Source of the DNA: Deltaproteobacteria bacterium
Lineage (GTDB): Bacteria; Bdellovibrionota; Bdellovibrionia; JABDDW01
NCBI GenBank assembly: GCA_013287405.1
Contig: JABDDW010000012.1
Span: forward strand, 1-30,688
Reading direction: 5' to 3'
Length of the DNA stretch: 30,688 bases
This document shows positions 21,803 to 30,688 of this stretch, one piece after another. The notes under the pieces are model-generated. The model ran no database searches and was not told where the DNA came from. It saw nothing but the letters and a program-made list of their open reading frames with translations. Both the position numbers and the translations under genes were made by a program. Every line of letters starts with the position of its first letter. The first letter of the stretch is position 1.

Positions 21803-22405
21803 TTAGCGAATGTAATTTTTTATTCGCAAAGCCTTTAACATCTCAAGTAGGTCATCAGGTTTTTTGCTGTAACGCATAGCGCCTTCTGTTGCTCCTGGAC
21901 GCGCCTTCATAAGCATGGGTTTGAAAAGATTAGAAAGAACATCTTCCGGTAAGCTTTGAAGCGCTTCTACGACAGCGTCATAATTTGCCTCTAAAACCTT
22001 CGGGTCAAATTTGATGCTGGCGAAATCTCTTACTATCAGGTCTTCGGCAGCCTCTTTGCCCCAATTTTTAGAAAATTCTTCGACGTCTTCTTCGGTGAGC
22101 CCGGCACCCGCGTCCATAACGACGTAGGTCACCATGGTTTCATCACCTAAGACCTTAAAGGAAGAGTCTTTGCCATTAAGAAGTCGTTTTACAAATTCTT
22201 CTTCACTGTAGGCGAGGATCTGATCTTTATAAATGGTCATTTCGCCTTCAAAATGCTTGGCTTGATCTTGTGCCTCGCGGAAGGCGTCAATAGCCCCTGC
22301 TATCTCTTGAGGAGGGGTAATTGTATCTCCGACCTTTGAAGTCTCGGTCTTTACCTTACGGGTTTTAAAAGGATCCAATTTTTTTGCTTTTATAGATTTT
22401 GTCAT
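21803..22405 (-). CDS. Conserved-looking acidic protein in LigD operon, unknown
   Basis: The ATG at 22405 follows GGAG; GTG 22411 is an alternative. The product has 200 residues with a basic N-terminus (KSIKAKKLDPFKTRKVK), then a helical, acidic core (about residues 30-150) containing AGLTEEDVEEFSKNWGKEA. It ends with a basic tail (KPDDLLEMLKALRIKNYIR). It is not Ku: the Ku core strand pattern and length (about 280 residues) are absent. I do not recognise a family. It lies between ligD (73 bases) and the small ligase (6 bases), so a role in DNA ends or repair is possible. No catalytic motif is seen. Confidence 0.6.
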   Translation of the reverse strand: MTKSIKAKKLDPFKTRKVKTETSKVGDTITPPQEIAGAIDAFREAQDQAKHFEGEMTIYKDQILAYSEEEFVKRLLNGKDSSFKVLGDETMVTYVVMDAGAGLTEEDVEEFSKNWGKEAAEDLIVRDFASIKFDPKVLEANYDAVVEALQSLPEDVLSNLFKPMLMKARPGATEGAMRYSKKPDDLLEMLKALRIKNYIR

Positions 22406-22478
22406 GGTCACTCCAGACGGAAATTACCGCCGCTTAAAAACTTCTTAAAGAGTTCATCGACATCTAAGAATAAAGACT

Positions 22479-24548
22479 TTAGTCCTTTAGGTACTTCTTT
22501 CGAAGAAGGGCGGAGCATTTTTCTAGATTTGTCGACTCGTTTAAAACGGGTCGCCATAAATCACCTATCTTCTCAATTCTCGCCAAAGTGTTTTTGATAT
22601 TAAACTGCTCTGGCCTAAGGTCGGGAACAAGTTCTCTCCAATTCAAAGGAGTAGATACGGGGGCCTTTGGTCTGGGGCGCACTGAGTAAGGCGCGGCCAG
22701 AGTTTGTCCCCGACGATTTTGCATATAATCTAAATATATTTTTCCTTTACGTCTAGCGGGATTCCTTACCAGGCTTGTCGTCGATGGGTGTTTGCGAGCC
22801 ACAACATTACAGACATTTTCGGCGAAAGTTCTTGCTGCATCAAAATCATATTTAGCTTTTAAGGGAACACCGATATGCAAACCCGTGGCGCCGGAGGTTT
22901 TAATATAGTTTGGCGCTCCGATCGCATCCAAAATATCGTGTAATTCTTTTGCAATTTGGACGACGTGTTCAAATGGGTTATTGTCGGGATCCAGGTCGAT
23001 CACGAGAAAATCAGGATTATCTAAAGCGTCAATCCTTGAAAACCATGGATTAATTTCTATGCAGCCCAAATTTACAATATAAAGCAGGCTGTCCAGGTTC
23101 TGAACAAGAGCATAGTCCACGGATTTATCCGTCGATTCCGAATAGATTCTTTGGGTTTTAAACCACTTGGGCTTGTACCCAGTTACGTCCTTTTGATAAA
23201 AGCCCGGAGCGTTAATGCCGTTGGGATGTCGGTTCAAAGACTCCGGCCGATCCTTAAGGTGGGGCAAGATATATTGTGAGATGGATCTATAGTAGTCGAT
23301 AAGGTCACCCTTACTTATTTTTTCTACCGGCCAAAAAACTTTGTCTAAGTGGGTCAGTCTCAATCCCGAGGTTGAAATGTCTTGTGGACCGATCTTTTCT
23401 CTTTGTTGGTTTGACGGTAAGTGAAGCCAATCTTTTTGAATTCCTGACTTGTAGGTACTCTTTATGTTCTTTGCGACGATACCTACATTCTTTTTTTCAA
23501 TGTCTTGTGGGTTACTGAAACTTTTCTGGTGTTTCAAAACCTCAGTGTCTTCGAAGGCTCTTTCTAGAATTTTTTTTCTTTCACCTAGTGACACATCTCT
23601 TAAGTCTTTGTCGTTAAAAAAGAGAATATCGTAGACGAAATAGATGGTTCCTTTACCTTTTTTTAAAACTTCACCATCGAGAATCATTTTAAACTTGAAT
23701 TCTCTTAACTTCTTTAAAATTTCAGGAAATTTTTTGTCAAAGCTCATCAGTGATCGTGAGTGGAGGTGAACTGTCCGGCCGTCTAATTCTGCTATCGCTC
23801 GGGCACCGTCTAGCTGAGGTTCATAAATCCAGTTTTCTCCCTTGGGACGTTCTTTCCCTCTGGCGGGAATAAGGGGTTTGATCCTTCGAGGGAAAGGCGC
23901 GCCTTTCGCAGTCTGACGGGAGATTGGATGGGAGATTGGGCGAGAATGCCAAATGTCCTTTTTCCCCTTAGCCTGATTGGAAATTTCGTCTAAGGTACGG
24001 CCAGTTTTGACTGAAAGATTTTGTTTGGTGACATCCTTGTAGTTGGAATAAGCATCTCTTTTTTTGACAAGGAGCCAAGGTTTGTCGTCGCCTTTTTTTA
24101 GTTTTATAAGGGCAAACTCCCCTTCGAGTTTTTTCCCCTGAAGAACAAAAGTGAGGTGCCCCATTTCATAACCCCTCGCCAAAGCTTTCTCGCTCTCTTC
24201 TCTGGTCTCGCTTGAGCGTTCGTGGTAAGTGCCTGTGTCCCAAACCATGACTGTCCCTGCACCGTAATTCCCCTTGGGAATTATTCCCTCGAAGCTTCCA
24301 TACTCGAGGGGATGGTCCTCAACATGGACCGCTAACCGCTGATCCATGGGGTTGAGGGAAGGCCCCTTGGGAACAGCCCAGCTTTTTAACGTTCCACCGA
24401 ATTCTAATCGAAAATCATAATGAAGTCGGGTGGCTCTGTGGAGTTGAACAACAAATTTAAGAGGGCCTTTTTGAGCTTTGAGTTTTTTCCCCGAAGGTTC
24501 AGGTGTTGAAGAGAAACGGCGTTTGCGCTTGTAGACCTTTAAACTCAT
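22479..24548 (-). CDS. ligD: LigD-type end-joining protein with degenerate ligase domain
   Basis: From MSLKVYKRKR the protein has 689 residues; a GTG at 24602 would add a non-typical leader. Domain order is phosphoesterase, ligase, polymerase. The phosphoesterase (about 30-170) keeps LHYDFRLE, VHVEDHPL and EGIIPKGNYGAG. The polymerase (about 410-620) keeps VIDLDPD, SGATGLH and LDYMQNRRGQT. The ligase domain (about 225-385) looks inactive: motif I is EPQLDG, with Gln245 where the catalytic Lys belongs; motif IV is VGIVAK, losing the Glu; motif V is DWLHLP instead of K-x-K. The OB-fold is also missing. LigD normally repairs double-strand breaks with Ku, processing ends and sealing them. Here the sealing may depend on the separate ligase two genes downstream. 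No Ku gene is in the window. Confidence 0.88.
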   Translation of the reverse strand: MSLKVYKRKRRFSSTPEPSGKKLKAQKGPLKFVVQLHRATRLHYDFRLEFGGTLKSWAVPKGPSLNPMDQRLAVHVEDHPLEYGSFEGIIPKGNYGAGTVMVWDTGTYHERSSETREESEKALARGYEMGHLTFVLQGKKLEGEFALIKLKKGDDKPWLLVKKRDAYSNYKDVTKQNLSVKTGRTLDEISNQAKGKKDIWHSRPISHPISRQTAKGAPFPRRIKPLIPARGKERPKGENWIYEPQLDGARAIAELDGRTVHLHSRSLMSFDKKFPEILKKLREFKFKMILDGEVLKKGKGTIYFVYDILFFNDKDLRDVSLGERKKILERAFEDTEVLKHQKSFSNPQDIEKKNVGIVAKNIKSTYKSGIQKDWLHLPSNQQREKIGPQDISTSGLRLTHLDKVFWPVEKISKGDLIDYYRSISQYILPHLKDRPESLNRHPNGINAPGFYQKDVTGYKPKWFKTQRIYSESTDKSVDYALVQNLDSLLYIVNLGCIEINPWFSRIDALDNPDFLVIDLDPDNNPFEHVVQIAKELHDILDAIGAPNYIKTSGATGLHIGVPLKAKYDFDAARTFAENVCNVVARKHPSTTSLVRNPARRKGKIYLDYMQNRRGQTLAAPYSVRPRPKAPVSTPLNWRELVPDLRPEQFNIKNTLARIEKIGDLWRPVLNESTNLEKCSALLRKKYLKD

Positions 24549-24671
24549 AGGGCTCTGAGTGTAACAGGAAATGCGCTTCTTGAAAAAGGCCCATCTGGCC
24601 ACCCGACCAGGGGAGCAGACTGTGTCGAGTTTGGGGCAGCGGCTGGTCCCTATTTTGCTTTCTTAAATTTT

Positions 24672-25850
24672 ATGAAGCAGAGTGTCTTTAACATTATAAT
24701 GTGTTGGAGCCTTATTTTAGAGTTGAGCCTCACTTCGTCCGTGGGACTTTGCAATCAAATCTATGAAAATGAAAAATACGGAAATTCTCCACTTCTCGTT
24801 CTCCCCGTAGCCTCGGTGACCCTAGGGCCGAGAACCTTTCGATACCCAAATGGGAATGCGGCTCAGGTCGCCGTGGAAGTGTCTTCCGGGGAGGATTTTC
24901 CCCTCGGGGAGCCATGGGTTGCAACCGCCAAGATTAGGCAGAATCTCGGAGTGGGTCAAAATGGGGCAGAAACCTTTCCGGTTAGGAAAATAGTGGCTGT
25001 TCCCCAAGAGACCGATTCCAGCTCGGTGCAACTTCTTAAGAGCTACGTCACTAACGTACTGCCATCTGCAAGGAGTGGAGGTATCGAGTTAGTAAAACTC
25101 CCTACGGGGGAGTTTCAGAATTGGTTCGTGAGAAATAACAACATCGTTTATACCACAATTCGTTTTGTTCTTAACGGCGCGACCATCGGGGCTACGATGA
25201 TTTACTCTCTCAATGTTCCTTTGGCGAATGCTCTTCTTCTTGGGTTGCTCGCTGGTTCTATGTCAGGACTTATCCAGTATAACGTAGTTAAGTATCGGGA
25301 CTGGCTAGAAAGCGATGCCTTTGTGAGGAACTTCAAGATTGAAACCTACGACTGGGAAAGTCCCCTGAAAAATGATTTTAAGGAATTTTATAATGATTTT
25401 TTGTCTGTGGCGGGGCAGTACACCAAGTTTGGGTTGTCTGAAACGGTTTTTGTTTCACTCGCTAGGCTGGCAATGTGGTTACTTAATATTCCAAGCCAAA
25501 CCGTTGGGTTTAAGGCGAATCTCGTGAATGTGATAAAGACATCCATACGATCGACCGTGGCCCAAGGGGTGGCAGAACTTGGATTGTTTAAAGACTTAGA
25601 GGTTCAGAAAGCCTACGGGGGTTGGAGTGATCAGTTTGCCGCTTTAATTAGAAACACTTCGGTGTTTTTGATTTCTGCAGCGTCGGTAGCTGTGGCGGCT
25701 TTACAGTTGGTTCGACCAGAGCTGGGCGGGGTTATAGAACTCGGTTTTTTTGAGTTACCCGTAGGATTTGCGGCGATTACGACGGTGGGCCTTGGCTTTT
25801 ATCTGCATGCCTTACTTACTTATTGGTTGGCGAGGTGGAACCGTTTTTAG
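24672..25850 (+). CDS. Predicted membrane protein, unknown function
   Basis: This 392-residue protein starts with a signal peptide (FNIIMCWSLILELSLTSSVGLC). A soluble region of about 120 residues follows, containing Val/Pro-rich strands. From about residue 160 there are about five hydrophobic helices (IRFVLNGATIGATMIYS, ANALLLGLLAGSMSGLI, TVFVSLARLAMWLLNI, VFLISAASVAVAALQLV, GFAAITTVGLGFYLHALLTYWLA). The loop between helices 2 and 3 is charged. This suggests an inner-membrane protein with a periplasmic N-terminal domain. I do not recognise a family. The gene diverges from ligD and overlaps the end of the convergent permease gene by 35 bases. Confidence 0.7.
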   Translation: MKQSVFNIIMCWSLILELSLTSSVGLCNQIYENEKYGNSPLLVLPVASVTLGPRTFRYPNGNAAQVAVEVSSGEDFPLGEPWVATAKIRQNLGVGQNGAETFPVRKIVAVPQETDSSSVQLLKSYVTNVLPSARSGGIELVKLPTGEFQNWFVRNNNIVYTTIRFVLNGATIGATMIYSLNVPLANALLLGLLAGSMSGLIQYNVVKYRDWLESDAFVRNFKIETYDWESPLKNDFKEFYNDFLSVAGQYTKFGLSETVFVSLARLAMWLLNIPSQTVGFKANLVNVIKTSIRSTVAQGVAELGLFKDLEVQKAYGGWSDQFAALIRNTSVFLISAASVAVAALQLVRPELGGVIELGFFELPVGFAAITTVGLGFYLHALLTYWLARWNRF

Positions 25851-27339
25851 AGTGAAGCCGGCTATGCTTGAAGCCATAAAAAACATAGATGAGTAGGCCC
25901 ACAGCCAGCCATCCAAAAAATCGTAACCAAGAGCTCGGCGGCAAATAGTAAATAAGACCGATACACGAAGCGACGCCTAAAATCGGAATGATAAAGGGGC
26001 CCCCGGGAACCTTAAATGGTCTTTCTCGATGGGGTTCTTTGAAGCGAAGAATGATGATCCCTACGGAGACCAAAGCGAAGGCAAAAAGAGTTCCAATATT
26101 GGTTAAATCAACCATGCTATCAAGACTTGTGACTGCGGAAGTCAACCCAACGGCAACCCCAGTAAGAATCGTCGTCACGTGGGGAGTTTTAAATCGGGGG
26201 TGGACGTGAGCAAAAACGGGAGGGAGTAAGCCATCCCGGGCCATGGCAAAAAATATTCTTGGCTGCCCTAACTGGAAGACAAGTAAGACGGCAGTGTGGG
26301 CGATAACCGAACCTAAAGCGACCAGCCCAATCATCCAGTTAGGCATGGAAACATATTGCATCGCCAAGGTTAGGGGTTCGGCTTGCTCATTAGCTAAAGA
26401 AGCTTTAAGTGCAGGGTATGGGATCATTCCCGTAAATACGACGGCAACTATAATGTATATAAGTGTGCACACAATTAATGAGCCGATGATTCCTATGGGC
26501 ATGTCTCGTTTAGGATTTCTGGCTTCTTCAGCGGTTGTAGAAATGGCATCAAAACCAATGTAGGCAAAGAAAACTATAGCAGCTCCCGAGGCTATTCCTT
26601 TAAATCCGTTGGGTGCGAAGGGCGTCCAATTCATAGGCTTTACAAACTTTAGGCTCGCGAGGACAAAAAAACCAAGGACAACCAATTTAATTACGACCAT
26701 AAGCAAGTTAACTCGGGCCGATTCTCTTATTCCCCAAACCAACACTGTGGTTATGGCCGTTACAATAGCCATAGCTAAGATGTTAAAGACTATGGGTACT
26801 CCAAAAATGTGAGGCGCATGAGCCACCAAGTCGGGCATTTTTGCGACGGCGGTTCCGTAATCGACGGTCAGCCAGGGAGGGATATGAATTCCAAATCCTG
26901 AAACCAAGGTATTAAAATAATTTCCCCAGGATATCGCGACGGCAACATTTCCGATGGCGTATTCTAAAATAAGGTCCCAGCCGATAATCCAAGCTACGAT
27001 TTCACCAAGGGTGGCATAGCAGTAGGTATAGGCTGATCCCGCCACAGGCACCATAGAGGCAAATTCTGCGTAGCAAAGTGCCGTGAACCCACAGGTGATC
27101 GCCGTCAAAACAAATGATAGTGAAAGGGCCGGCCCCGCTCCTGGGCGAAGGGCGTCGCCGGCGGCCGCTGTGCCGATGGTTGCAAAGATTCCAGCTCCAA
27201 TGACCGCTCCGATTCCGAGAGCAATGAGGTTTAAAGGTCCTAGGGCTTTGCGAAGCTGATGCCCTTCTTCTTGGGTCTCGCCAATAAGTTTATCGAGAGT
27301 TTTGGTTTTCAAAACTTGTGCAAACCATTTTTTAATCAT
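25816..27339 (-). CDS. APC-superfamily cationic amino acid permease
   Basis: The 507-residue product has the amino acid/polyamine/organocation transporter pattern: a first helix with LGIGAVIGAGIFATIG, CYAEFASMVPVAGSAYTY, and a glycine-bearing helix G-x-x-x-L-x-Y. In all there are about 12-14 membrane helices, the usual number for the CAT group of this superfamily. Substrates are likely basic or neutral amino acids taken up with protons or by exchange; the exact one is not readable. The short cytoplasmic N-terminus (KTKTLDKLIGETQEEGHQL) is typical of the CAT subgroup. The ATG at 27339 has a weak ribosome binding site (TTCTCCCC on the other strand reads GGGGAGAA). The 3' end overlaps a convergent gene by 35 bases. 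Confidence 0.88.
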   Translation of the reverse strand: MIKKWFAQVLKTKTLDKLIGETQEEGHQLRKALGPLNLIALGIGAVIGAGIFATIGTAAAGDALRPGAGPALSLSFVLTAITCGFTALCYAEFASMVPVAGSAYTYCYATLGEIVAWIIGWDLILEYAIGNVAVAISWGNYFNTLVSGFGIHIPPWLTVDYGTAVAKMPDLVAHAPHIFGVPIVFNILAMAIVTAITTVLVWGIRESARVNLLMVVIKLVVLGFFVLASLKFVKPMNWTPFAPNGFKGIASGAAIVFFAYIGFDAISTTAEEARNPKRDMPIGIIGSLIVCTLIYIIVAVVFTGMIPYPALKASLANEQAEPLTLAMQYVSMPNWMIGLVALGSVIAHTAVLLVFQLGQPRIFFAMARDGLLPPVFAHVHPRFKTPHVTTILTGVAVGLTSAVTSLDSMVDLTNIGTLFAFALVSVGIIILRFKEPHRERPFKVPGGPFIIPILGVASCIGLIYYLPPSSWLRFFGWLAVGLLIYVFYGFKHSRLHSKNGSTSPTNK

Positions 27340-27430
27340 TTGGGGAGAATAGGAGCACTGTTTTAAATATGCAAGGCGTTATATGTAAACGGACATACTT
27401 TTTTTTGAGTCACTCTGGTATAATAAAAGA

Positions 27431-27787
27431 GTGAGAAGGGTGTTAAAAGGTTCAACATTAATTTTGGTTTTTGCGGGAAGTCTTTTTTGTCGTACTTGGA
27501 TCTACACACAAAGTCGACTGGACACCCCTCTTTTGCATAAAACGGCTTCGATTCATTCTGAACAGATTTCTCAAAAGTCGGCCGGTCCTTCCTGCGAATT
27601 AAATCGACCTTTCAAATCTAAAAAAAGAATTGAAAAATACGGAGTCATTCAACAGGATCTCCCAAAGCCTTTTCCCAGTCTTTTTTATTCCACAGTTACC
27701 GAATTAAAGTTTAAAGAAAATCTCAAACCCACTCCGCGAGAAATTTTTGTTCTCCGCCAGCCACCTCGCTTCTCTTCAATCATCTAG
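27431..27787 (+). CDS. Small secreted protein upstream of RND pump
   Basis: This 118-residue frame starts at GTG 27431 (GTG 27440 is also possible). A basic start and hydrophobic stretch (GSTLILVFAGSLFC) suggest a signal peptide or lipoprotein signal. The rest is basic and Pro/Lys-rich, containing YGVIQQDLPKPFPS and ending PTPREIFVLRQPPRFSSII. I do not recognise it. It lies 50 bases upstream of the RND pump gene and could be its partner, but no periplasmic adaptor features (biotinyl-lipoyl or alpha-hairpin) are seen. The absence of ATG and of a clear ribosome binding site makes the start, and to a lesser extent the gene, uncertain. Confidence 0.45.
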   Translation: MRRVLKGSTLILVFAGSLFCRTWIYTQSRLDTPLLHKTASIHSEQISQKSAGPSCELNRPFKSKKRIEKYGVIQQDLPKPFPSLFYSTVTELKFKENLKPTPREIFVLRQPPRFSSII

Positions 27788-27837
27788 TAATTTCGCCAAA
27801 AGAAATTTCATCAGAAAAATAACGAGGGTGGATGATT

Positions 27838-30688
27838 ATGAATCAAAACAGAGAAGCTACAACTCTAGTGGGCCTTGTCATGAGGCGGCCCATATCTGTT
27901 TGTGTCTTGGTTTTTGCGTTGGCGATGGCATCGCTTGTCGCTCTTCAGAGAATGCCAAGAGACATTTTACCAGACCTGGGGATACCCGTCATTTATGTGG
28001 CTCAACCTTATGGCGGTCTCGATGCAGGGCAGATGGAAAGTTATCTGACCTATTTCTATGAATATCACTTCCTCTATATTTCTGGAATTGAACACGTTGA
28101 ATCGAAGAACATTCAATCGACAGCACTCATCAAACTTCAGTTTCATCCGGGAACAAATATGGCGGAAGCCATGGCAGAAACCGTAAGTGAAGTGGATAGA
28201 TCCAGGGCTTTTATGCCTCCTGGCACGAATCCACCCTTTATAATTCGATTTGATACAGGAACCGAACCTGTGGGGAAGCTTGTCTTTTCAAGCACGACCC
28301 GAACTCTCGGAGAAATGCAGAACTACGCGCTTAACTATGTTCGACCTCTTTTTGCCAGTATGTCTGGGGTATCCGCTCCTCCTCCGTTTGGAGCTAGCGC
28401 TAGAACGATAGTGATCGAAGTTGACCTTAAGAAACTCCAAGACAAGGATCTTGCTCCCGATCAAGTCACCGCCGCTGTCGTTGCCGCCAATACAATAGTC
28501 CCTTCGGGAAATTTTCATATGGGAAATCTCTATCCCATGGCCCCAATTAACTCTATTGTCACCGATCCACAAGAACTTCTGGACGTCCCCCTTCGGGTTG
28601 GTGTGGATTCCACGACACTTCTCAGGGATGTCGCAACAGTCAAAGATGGAACGGATATCCCAACGGGCTATGCCTTGGTGAACGGAAAAAGGACGGTCTA
28701 TATTCCCATCACCAAACGCGCCGATGCCTCGACTCTGGCCGTTGTAGATACCGTGAAAGCCAATATTCCTCGTTTTCAATCGGTTTTACCCGATGACATC
28801 AAAGTGAGTTACGAATTTGATCAATCAGGTTATGTCAGGCGCGCCATAAGTTCCCTGTTTTTTGAAGCTATACTGGGAGCCATTCTTACGGGAATCATGG
28901 TTTTTATTTTTCTCGGAGATTGGAGAAGCGTTCTCATTGTTATAATAAATATTCCTTTGGCCCTTTTAAGTTCGATTTTGGCCATGTGGATTTGTGGCGA
29001 GACGATTAATATCATGACTCTGGGGGGGCTTGCCTTAGCCGTAGGAATTTTAGTTGATGAGACCACAGTCACTATTGAAAACATCCACTCGCATTTAGCC
29101 AGGGGAGTTTCGGTAGCCAGAGCTGTCCTAGACGCCACGAATGAAATTTTAAAACCTGCGATGTTAACGCTTTTATGCGTTTTGTCAGTTTTTATCCCTT
29201 CATTTTTTATGAGGGATGTTTCTAAGGCGCTCTTTGTTCCGCTGACCTTAGCGGTGGGTTTTGCTATGGTTGGGTCTTTCGTTTTGTCTCGAACTCTGGT
29301 GCCCGTCCTATCGACTTGGTTTTTGAAAGGCCAGCACAATGAACCTGAAAAGCGGGGGGTGTTCTTTAGAATTCAAGAGATTTACGGGAGTCTTCTTGAA
29401 AAGCTTTTGCCACTGAGGATTCCCTTTATTTTTACCTATCTCACTGGGGCCATTGCGATGGTCCTATTTTTTGGAAATACAATTGGCACAGAAATCTTTC
29501 CGCAAGTGGATGTGGGGCAATTTCAAGTGAGAATTAAAGCTCCAACGGGGACCTCAATTGAGACAACTGAAAAATATACTTTAGGTATTTTAGACGAAAT
29601 AAACAAATTGGCAGGCCAAGGAAACATCGACACCTCTATAGCCTATGTGGGAACCCAACCCCCAAACTACGCCATCAGTACAATTTATCTATGGACAGCC
29701 GGCCCCCAGGAGGCCGTTCTCGAGGTGGCGTTGAAGGAAGGCGTCCCGATCAAACTCGAAGATTTTAAAGAGACTTTGCGTGAATCATTAAAGCAGAGGT
29801 CCCCTGAGCTTGAAATATCTTTTGAGCCAAGTAACTTGGTTGATCGAACCATGAGTCAGGGGTCCTCGACACCCATTGAAGTCAGCGTTAGCGGAACGAA
29901 GATCAGCGACGACAAACTCTATGCGAATGTTGTTCTTGAGACATTATCAAAATTGCCCTTCCTTAGAGATGTGCAGATTTCTCAACGGCTAGATTATCCG
30001 GCGTTTGAAATCACTGTTAATCGAAAGGCACTTGGGCGCAAAGGCTTGACCACTGCGCAAATTGGATCAGCTCTGGTCCCTGCGACTTCTTCAAGTCGTT
30101 ATCTTGTGCAAAACTACTGGCGTGATTTAAAAAACGGGATTAACTACCAGGTTCAGGTTCAAGTGCCTCAACGGGAAGTGGCTTCTGTAAGTGATTTAGA
30201 AAATATTCCCATCCCCGCTCTTAACGGGGACGCCAATCCGCTCAAGCAATATGCTGAGATAAGGCAGAGATCAAAGGTTGGCGAGTATGATAGGTACAAT
30301 ATGCAACGTCTGGTTTCTGTATCGGCGAACCTTCATAATATTGATCTGGGGCACGCAACAAAACTTATAAACGAAAAATTAAAAGAGATTTCAGGCCTCG
30401 CTCCGAAAGGCACTGAACTGCATACCCGGGGACAAATGCCGGCCCTTGAGCAAATGTTAAGTGGCCTTAGAGGGGGTTTGGGTCTCGCCATATTAATAGT
30501 CTTTTTATTACTGGCTGCAAATTTTGAATCCTACGCCCTTGCTTTTTCCGTTTTATCGACGGTCCCGGCGGTTTTGGCTGGAGCCCTGACCATGCTTCTT
30601 TTAACGAAAACGACTCTGAACATCGAATCATTTATGGGCACCATTATGGCTATCGGTGTAGCCGTCGCTAACGCTATTTTATTAGTCA
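27838..30688 (+). CDS. RND-family efflux pump, inner-membrane subunit (3' end outside window)
   Basis: The ATG at 27838 follows GAGGGTG with 7 bases of spacing; ATG 27832 is in frame. The 950 codons present cover most of a pump of about 1030-1060 residues. They include the N-terminal helix (RRPISVCVLVFALAMASL), porter domains, the central helices with FLGDWRS, and the fourth-helix motif GILVDETTVTIENIH. A second porter half and the C-terminal repeat of helices follow. RND pumps use the proton gradient to export hydrophobic drugs, metals or lipids across the envelope with an adaptor and an outer-membrane channel, neither seen here. In AcrB-type pumps two adjacent Asp residues in this helix carry protons; here the second is Glu. 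The best match is the group lacking a known substrate in deltaproteobacteria. Confidence 0.88.
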   Translation, partial: MNQNREATTLVGLVMRRPISVCVLVFALAMASLVALQRMPRDILPDLGIPVIYVAQPYGGLDAGQMESYLTYFYEYHFLYISGIEHVESKNIQSTALIKLQFHPGTNMAEAMAETVSEVDRSRAFMPPGTNPPFIIRFDTGTEPVGKLVFSSTTRTLGEMQNYALNYVRPLFASMSGVSAPPPFGASARTIVIEVDLKKLQDKDLAPDQVTAAVVAANTIVPSGNFHMGNLYPMAPINSIVTDPQELLDVPLRVGVDSTTLLRDVATVKDGTDIPTGYALVNGKRTVYIPITKRADASTLAVVDTVKANIPRFQSVLPDDIKVSYEFDQSGYVRRAISSLFFEAILGAILTGIMVFIFLGDWRSVLIVIINIPLALLSSILAMWICGETINIMTLGGLALAVGILVDETTVTIENIHSHLARGVSVARAVLDATNEILKPAMLTLLCVLSVFIPSFFMRDVSKALFVPLTLAVGFAMVGSFVLSRTLVPVLSTWFLKGQHNEPEKRGVFFRIQEIYGSLLEKLLPLRIPFIFTYLTGAIAMVLFFGNTIGTEIFPQVDVGQFQVRIKAPTGTSIETTEKYTLGILDEINKLAGQGNIDTSIAYVGTQPPNYAISTIYLWTAGPQEAVLEVALKEGVPIKLEDFKETLRESLKQRSPELEISFEPSNLVDRTMSQGSSTPIEVSVSGTKISDDKLYANVVLETLSKLPFLRDVQISQRLDYPAFEITVNRKALGRKGLTTAQIGSALVPATSSSRYLVQNYWRDLKNGINYQVQVQVPQREVASVSDLENIPIPALNGDANPLKQYAEIRQRSKVGEYDRYNMQRLVSVSANLHNIDLGHATKLINEKLKEISGLAPKGTELHTRGQMPALEQMLSGLRGGLGLAILIVFLLLAANFESYALAFSVLSTVPAVLAGALTMLLLTKTTLNIESFMGTIMAIGVAVANAILLV

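Noticed and set aside
21803..22405. Considered as a Ku homologue because it lies beside ligD
   Set aside because: The length (about 200 residues) and the helical, acidic composition do not fit Ku, and the typical Ku N-terminal strands (W-x-G-x-I-S-F-G-L-V) are absent.
28288..29339. Two long minus-strand frames (163 and 169 residues) opposite the RND pump
   Set aside because: The plus strand encodes a continuous RND transporter with membrane helices and motifs across both; the minus frames have no motif or start signal.

Overview
The window looks like chromosomal DNA of a Bdellovibrio-like bacterium (Bdellovibrionota). This is inferred from moderate GC content, several lipoproteins (one with a lipobox ending FQNC, a form I associate with predatory deltaproteobacteria), a LigD-type end-joining operon, and a mix of secreted, outer-membrane and efflux proteins. 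No rRNA or marker gene settles the taxonomy.

Left part (1-4990). The 3' end of a Kelch-repeat gene is followed by five plus-strand genes: a membrane zinc-ribbon protein, an LPP20-like lipoprotein, a second lipoprotein, a secreted protein with a PEGA-like tail, and a two-helix membrane protein. Related small membrane-protein segments lie on both sides of this block (946-1095 and about 4222-4377). After it come a minus-strand retropepsin-like aspartic protease and a 54-residue basic protein.

Middle part (about 5000-14343). This is an integrated element. It begins with a ribbon-helix-helix-like gene behind a consensus promoter that places the start codon at the probable transcription start. Next are two genes sharing an unrecognised domain of about 220-240 residues. 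A tightly overlapping operon (8802-14308) follows: a conserved 'NPFD' protein, a family A DNA polymerase with a 3'-5' exonuclease domain, a winged-helix protein, a Mom-like DNA-modification protein with a zinc-binding tail, and a large serine recombinase. The last 13 codons of the recombinase are the 3' end of a tRNA-Asp(GUC) gene on the other strand, so the right attachment site lies there. I could not find the left end.

Right part (14345-30688). Remnants lie close to the tRNA: an alpha/beta hydrolase missing its nucleophile region and a fragment of D-Ala-D-Ala ligase. Between and beyond them are a small beta-barrel protein, a TMEM175-type channel, and a divergent pair of exported methionine sulfoxide reductases (MsrA, MsrB). 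Then come a lipoprotein, an AraC regulator and an XRE regulator. A minus-strand operon follows: LigD with a degenerate ligase domain, an unknown protein, a small stand-alone ATP-dependent ligase, and a DUF72 protein. The window closes with a membrane protein, an APC-family permease, a small secreted protein and the first 950 codons of an RND efflux pump.

The two places most worth attention are the integrated element (new paired domain, polymerase, Mom-like modifier) and the end-joining operon, where LigD appears to have lost ligase catalysis beside a separate ligase gene.
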